Shown: positions 60,276-64,000 of the stretch, piece by piece
Layout: each line of letters starts with the position of its first letter
Numbering within the stretch: the stretch's first letter is position 1
Source: Streptomyces sp. GESEQ-35
Lineage (GTDB): Bacteria; Actinomycetota; Actinomycetes; Streptomycetales; Streptomycetaceae
Assembly: GCF_017948485.1 (NCBI RefSeq)
Contig: NZ_JAFFSX010000016.1
Span: forward strand, 160,617 to 224,616
Direction: 5' to 3'
DNA length: 64,000 bases
Notes under the pieces: generated by a model
Seen by the model: the letters and a program-made list of their open reading frames with translations, nothing else
What the model was told of the DNA's origin: nothing
Databases searched by the model: none
Position numbers and translations under genes: made by a program

Positions 60276-63029
60276 ATGACCACCGGACTGATCCCGGGGG
60301 GACATCCCCCGGACCCACGGCCGACGGGCGGCCTGCCGTCGCAAACGCGGCACGAGCCGGTCGGCCAGGTAGCCCTGCATGTCGACAACCGGTCGAGGAG
60401 TTCTGTGATCACCGCGCGCGCGGCCGCCAGCTTCGAGCCCGTCGGGCGATCCGTCGCGACCGCCCGCTCCTTCGTCCGCGACACGCTCCAGGGCTGGGGC
60501 TTCGCCGACATCGTCGACGATGCCGTGGTTCTCACCAGCGAACTGGTGACCAACGCCGTCGTGCATGCGGGCACCTCCGCGGACGTCCTGTGCCTGCGCA
60601 GTGACGACGGCGTCCGGATCGAGGTCGCCGACCGCTACCCCGAACGCGAGATCCCACTCCAGGGCTCGGCCGTCAACATGGGCAGCCCCGACCGCGAGGG
60701 CGGCCGCGGCCTCCAGCTGTGCGCGGCTCTGGCCGGCCGCTGGGGCGTCGAGTACACGCCCACGCACAAGCAGGTCTGGTTCCAGATCGCCCTCCCCGAG
60801 CGCTCGGTCGGCACCCGCTCGGCAGGCCCCTCCCTCCCCGCCGACCTCCTGCCGCTCGCCGACGGCCGGGTCCGCGTCGCCGTCGTCCAGATCGACCGTA
60901 CGGGCTGCATCGCCTCCTGGAACGAGGACGCCGAGGACCTCTTCGGGTACGCCGCCGAGCAGGTCACCGGCAAGCCCCTGACCGACCTCGCGGCCTGGCC
61001 GCACACCCCGGGCACCAGCACCGGCATCGCGGAAGCGCTCCAACTCTCGCGCTGGGAAGGCAGTTACGGCATCCGCGGCGCCAACGGCCGCGTGACCCCG
61101 GTGTACGCCTCCCACCTCAGGGTCCGCGACACGGGCGGCGAACCGTCCACGGTCTGCCTTCTCGTACGGGACCACGAACGCGCCGTCCTCCAGACGCCGT
61201 CGCGCCACCCCTCCTCCGACTCCGGCACCTCTGCCGACGGCCAGAGCGCCGACCCCTTCGAGGTGTTCATCGGCTCCCCGGCCCCGGACGACCTCGACGG
61301 CCTCCTCCAGCGCACGGTGGAGCGCGCCCGCGACATGCTCGACGGCGACAGCGCCTTCCTGCTCCTGGCCACCGACGACGAAACGGAGTTGGAGGTCCGC
61401 GCCTCCACGGGCCTGCCCTCCGCCCGCCAGCGCTTCGCCCGCGTCCCCGTCGAGGCGGGCCCCGGCCGCTACGGCTCGGCCCGTATGCCGGCGGTCCACG
61501 ACGACCTGACGGCCGTACCGGGCGCCGTCCCCCTGCTGAGCGGCACGGGCATGCGCTCGGTCGTCACGGTCCCGCTGAAGGTCGAGGGCCGCCTCACCGG
61601 CTCCCTGGGCGTCGCCGCCGAGGGCCCCGGCAGATACTCGAACGAGGAGGCCCTGCGCCTCCAGTTCGCCGCGGACCGCATCGCGTTGGCCGTCGAGTCG
61701 GCCCGTCTGGGCGAACTGGAGCGCCTGCGCCGAGGCTCGCTGAGCTTCCTGGTCGAGGCCTCCGATCTCCTCGCCGGCACCCTCGACCGCGACCAGACGC
61801 TCGCCCTCATGGCCCAGATGACCGTCCCGACCCTGGCGACCTGGTGCGCGGTCTACACGATCGCCGACCAGGCCTCGGAGCCGTACCTGTCGTACGTCCT
61901 GCACGAGGACGAGGAACTCATCGACGGCATCAAGTCGTTGCTGTCGAAGATCGCCCCACCGGACCCGGTCCCCACGCCCGGCGCCCGCGTCTGGTCGGCC
62001 CCCGCGGAAGCCGCCCACCAGGCGGCGCTGCGCACGTCCATGCGCAGCCTGGGCCTTGGCGAGCCCATCCCGCGCGTCAGCTCGGGCATCGGCCCGACTC
62101 TGGCCACGGCGTCCGCCGTCGGCGGCGAGACTGTGGTCCTGCCGCTCGTGGCCCGCAACCGAGTCATCGGCATGCTGACGCTCGGCAAGCCGACGGACGA
62201 ACACTTCCGCCAGGAAATCCTGGAACTGGCCGAGGACTTGTCCCGCCGAGCCGCCCTGGCCCTGGACAACGCCCGCCTCTACTCCGAGCGCACGGCCATC
62301 AGCCAGTCCCTCCAGCGCAGCCTCCTGCCGCCCGAACTCCCCGAGATCGAGGGCGTCGAGGTCGAGGTCATCTACCGCGCCGCCGGCGAGGGCAACGAGG
62401 TCGGCGGCGACTTCTACGACGTCTTCCCCATCAGCGACGGCGCCTACGGCTTCGCCATCGGCGACGTCTGCGGTACGGGCCCGAACGCGGCGGCCGTCAC
62501 GGGCCTGGCCCGGCATGCCCTCCGCCTGCTCGCCCGCGAAGGCCTCAGCGGCCCGGCGGTCCTGGAGCGCCTGAACTCCGCCATCCTCGACGAGGGCGCC
62601 CGCAGCCGCTTCCTGACCCTCCTGTACGGCGAGATGCGCCCGCAGGACGACGGCAGCGCGGAGTTGAAGGTGGTCTGCGCCGGCCACCCGCTCCCCCTCC
62701 GCCTGCGCCAGGACGGCACGGTCGAACCGGCCGCCGAACCCCAGCCGCTCCTCGGTGTCATGGAGGATCTCGAGCTGTACGAGCAGACGGTCACCCTGGA
62801 CCCCGGCGACGTCCTCCTGTGCGTCACGGACGGCGTCACCGAACGCCGCGAAGGCAGCCGCATGCTGGGCGACGACGGCCTCACCGACGTCCTCACGACC
62901 TGCACGGGCCTCACGGCCGGCGCCGTAGCGGCCCGCATCATGCGCGCAGTGGAGCGGTTCGCATCCGACGCCCCGTCCGACGACATGGCAATCCTCGCGA
63001 TGCGAGTCCCCGGACTCCACAAGGACTAG
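60276..63029 (+). CDS. osaC: multidomain PP2C phosphatase/anti-sigma-like regulator OsaC
   Basis: 917 residues. RsbW-like HATPase (~50-170; VLTSELVTNAVVHAG), PAS (~185-290), two GAF domains (~335-660), and a C-terminal SpoIIE/RsbU PP2C phosphatase (GNEVGGDFYDVF, SDDMAILAMRV). In S. coelicolor OsaC modulates sigma-B after osmotic stress. I chose the ATG at 60276 because GGAGGGG lies upstream; the frame is open 27 codons earlier. A 16-bp-stem terminator follows. Confidence 0.92.
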   Translation: MTTGLIPGGHPPDPRPTGGLPSQTRHEPVGQVALHVDNRSRSSVITARAAASFEPVGRSVATARSFVRDTLQGWGFADIVDDAVVLTSELVTNAVVHAGTSADVLCLRSDDGVRIEVADRYPEREIPLQGSAVNMGSPDREGGRGLQLCAALAGRWGVEYTPTHKQVWFQIALPERSVGTRSAGPSLPADLLPLADGRVRVAVVQIDRTGCIASWNEDAEDLFGYAAEQVTGKPLTDLAAWPHTPGTSTGIAEALQLSRWEGSYGIRGANGRVTPVYASHLRVRDTGGEPSTVCLLVRDHERAVLQTPSRHPSSDSGTSADGQSADPFEVFIGSPAPDDLDGLLQRTVERARDMLDGDSAFLLLATDDETELEVRASTGLPSARQRFARVPVEAGPGRYGSARMPAVHDDLTAVPGAVPLLSGTGMRSVVTVPLKVEGRLTGSLGVAAEGPGRYSNEEALRLQFAADRIALAVESARLGELERLRRGSLSFLVEASDLLAGTLDRDQTLALMAQMTVPTLATWCAVYTIADQASEPYLSYVLHEDEELIDGIKSLLSKIAPPDPVPTPGARVWSAPAEAAHQAALRTSMRSLGLGEPIPRVSSGIGPTLATASAVGGETVVLPLVARNRVIGMLTLGKPTDEHFRQEILELAEDLSRRAALALDNARLYSERTAISQSLQRSLLPPELPEIEGVEVEVIYRAAGEGNEVGGDFYDVFPISDGAYGFAIGDVCGTGPNAAAVTGLARHALRLLAREGLSGPAVLERLNSAILDEGARSRFLTLLYGEMRPQDDGSAELKVVCAGHPLPLRLRQDGTVEPAAEPQPLLGVMEDLELYEQTVTLDPGDVLLCVTDGVTERREGSRMLGDDGLTDVLTTCTGLTAGAVAARIMRAVERFASDAPSDDMAILAMRVPGLHKD

Positions 63030-63035
63030 AACAGC

Positions 63036-63071
63036 GAAAAGGCCCCCCGCCGTTGGGCGGGGGGCCTTTTC
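63036..63071. terminator. bidirectional terminator for osaC and tRNA-Thr
   Basis: GAAAAGGCCCCCCGCC (63036-63051), loop GTTG, GGCGGGGGGCCTTTTC (63056-63071): a 16-bp perfect stem with A-tract and T-tract on both sides, able to end transcripts from either direction. Confidence 0.93.
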
Positions 63072-63073
63072 CG

Positions 63074-63149
63074 TGGAGCCCCCAAACGGAATCGAACCGT
63101 TGACCTTCTCCTTACCATGGAGACGCTCTACCGACTGAGCTATAGGGGC
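63074..63149 (-). tRNA. tRNA-Thr (anticodon GGT)
   Basis: Read on the minus strand from 63149 it folds into a 7-bp acceptor stem (GCCCCTA/TGGGGGC), D-arm (GCTC...GAGC), anticodon stem TCTCC/GGAGA with loop ATGGTAA (anticodon GGT), a 5-nt variable loop and T-arm AACGG-TTCGATT-CCGTT. Discriminator T and an encoded CCA complete the 3' end at 63074. It decodes ACC and ACU. The shared terminator begins 3 nt downstream. Confidence 0.97.
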
Positions 63150-63189
63150 CTGTCGCGATTTCGGGGCTTCCCCCGCGGCAACGGAATAG

Positions 63190-63219
63190 ATCATACCCCG
63201 AACAGACCTGTGCTCCCAA
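63190..63219 (-). promoter_or_regulatory. promoter of tRNA-Thr
   Basis: On the minus strand TTGGGA (63219-63214), an 18-bp spacer and TATGAT (63195-63190) form a good housekeeping promoter, about 40 bp upstream of the tRNA 5' end and just after the DegT-like stop. Confidence 0.55.
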
Positions 63220-63233
63220 CCCTGCTCTTCCCT

Positions 63234-63911
63234 TCAGAAGGCGGGCTGAAGCAGTCCCCCGAGGGCATTGCACGCAGCCACTATTCGCTGCATGTCCCGC
63301 TTCGTCAACGACGCATCCACAGGCAGCGACAACGTCTCGTCAGCGGCCCGCTCGGTCTCCGGCAGGGACACACACCGACGGAATTCCGGCAGCCGGTGCA
63401 CGGGCGTCTTCACCGGCACCCGGCACTCAACTCCCCTGGCCCGCACCGACCGAGCGAACGCGTCCCGGTCGGGCCGCCCGTTCCCCGGAACCCGCACGAC
63501 GTACTGCTGATAGGTGTGCCCGTCACCGCCATCTGGCGTCAGCACACCCTTCAACTTCGCATCGAGATAGGAGGCCCGCTGCCTGCGCTGAGCAGTCTCG
63601 TCGTACGGCACCTCGGACTCGCCCTGCTCCAGCACCAGCAGGCCATGCCGCTGCCCGAGCCCGAGCAGCCGCGCGATGTCCGCGGGCCGACCGAAGCGGT
63701 GTACGACGACCAGGGCCGCCGTCCGCGGAGTTACGGCCGCCTCGACAGCGGACGTGTCGAGGCAGTACGTCACCGGGTCTATGTCGGCGAACACCGGAAG
63801 CGCACCGGCCAGCGCCACGGCCTCGGCCACTTCCACGTTCCCGAACGCCGGGACGACGACCTCGTCACCGACTCCTACGCCGGCAGCCCGGAGCATTGCA
63901 GCAGTACCCAT
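63234..63911 (-). CDS. DegT/DnrJ/EryC1-like protein lacking the PLP-lysine segment
   Basis: 225 residues; sugar aminotransferases of this family have ~380. The N-terminal large-domain core is recognisable (GVGVGDEVVVPAFGNVEVAE, DIDPVTYCLD, VVHRFGRPADI), but after LLVLEQGESEVPYD the next ~80 residues of the family, with the catalytic Lys, are missing. The chain resumes with small-domain sequence (YQQYVVRVPGNGRPDRDAFA). Frame is intact, so this looks like a domain-reduced paralogue and not a frameshift. It probably cannot transaminate. The ATG at 63911 has no Shine-Dalgarno sequence and an in-frame stop lies just upstream. Confidence 0.75.
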   Translation of the reverse strand: MGTAAMLRAAGVGVGDEVVVPAFGNVEVAEAVALAGALPVFADIDPVTYCLDTSAVEAAVTPRTAALVVVHRFGRPADIARLLGLGQRHGLLVLEQGESEVPYDETAQRRQRASYLDAKLKGVLTPDGGDGHTYQQYVVRVPGNGRPDRDAFARSVRARGVECRVPVKTPVHRLPEFRRCVSLPETERAADETLSLPVDASLTKRDMQRIVAACNALGGLLQPAF

Positions 63912-63962
63912 GCTGCGGATGGTTGTTGCGCAACGTGAACTTCAAGTAACGCAGAACAAAAA

Positions 63963-64000
63963 AGGGTTGGACCCAGAACCGAAGTTCCGGGTCCAACCCT
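63963..64000 (-). terminator. strong intrinsic terminator at the window edge
   Basis: AGGGTTGGACCC (63963-63974) pairs with GGGTCCAACCCT (63989-64000); GAAC/GTTC extends the stem inside. On the minus strand TTTTTTG follows. It ends a minus-strand transcript coming from outside the window. Confidence 0.88.

Noticed and set aside
1..64000. Insertion sequences, integrases, phage genes or attachment sites near tRNA-Thr
   Set aside because: No transposase or integrase motif seen on either strand, and no duplicated tRNA 3' end found in the window.

Overview
The window looks like chromosomal DNA of a Streptomyces species. Base composition is very GC-rich with the usual third-position bias, many genes start with GTG, and the right-hand half keeps a gene order that I recall from the S. 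coelicolor chromosome: glu operon, recX/recA, lhr, dpsC, clgR, pgsA, rimO, ftsK, osaB/osaA/osaC. That synteny is from memory, not from a search.

Left part (1 to about 20.5 kb) is accessory. It opens with the 3' end of a FadR-type regulator followed by a tandem copy of that 3' end. Next are two MFS exporters around a LysR regulator. A divergent aromatic-type catabolic cluster follows: cupin, fumarylacetoacetate-hydrolase-like, FMN reductase and GlcG/HbpS genes on the minus strand, facing SDR, FadR-type regulator, benzoylformate-decarboxylase-like and benzaldehyde-dehydrogenase-like genes on the plus strand. Both promoter regions carry a near-identical 17-bp palindrome. The decarboxylase contains an in-frame 84-bp minisatellite. 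A carboxylesterase overlaps tail to tail with a secreted GH5 glycosidase, followed by a NarL-type two-component system and a KhtTU-like K+/H+ antiporter pair.

Middle part (20.6 to about 37.5 kb): MazG-like protein; a TAXI solute-binding protein beside GluK/GluR and the gluABCD glutamate transporter; an FAD monooxygenase; cysteine dioxygenase and rhodanese preceded by a tiny cysteine-rich leader ORF; recA-recX with a LexA-box-like site; AI-2E family protein; DUF3046; a toroid-fold protein; and AraC/azlC/azlD.

Right part (38 to 64 kb): lhr helicase, nei-type glycosylase, SDR with a leaderless-looking promoter, dpsC, clgR, pncC, pgsA, rimO, an HTH membrane protein, ftsK, and the osmoadaptation set osaB, osaA, osaC. 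OsaA carries ten HAMP-type repeats in exact 276-bp register. A tRNA-Thr(GGT) shares a bidirectional terminator with osaC. The window ends with a DegT-like protein that lacks the PLP-lysine segment and a strong terminator hairpin.

The most interesting points are the leader ORF before cysteine dioxygenase, the paired operator of the catabolic cluster, the 84-bp repeat inside the ThDP enzyme, three independent tandem duplications placed exactly on gene 3' ends, the exact 276-bp HAMP array and the catalytically depleted DegT paralogue.
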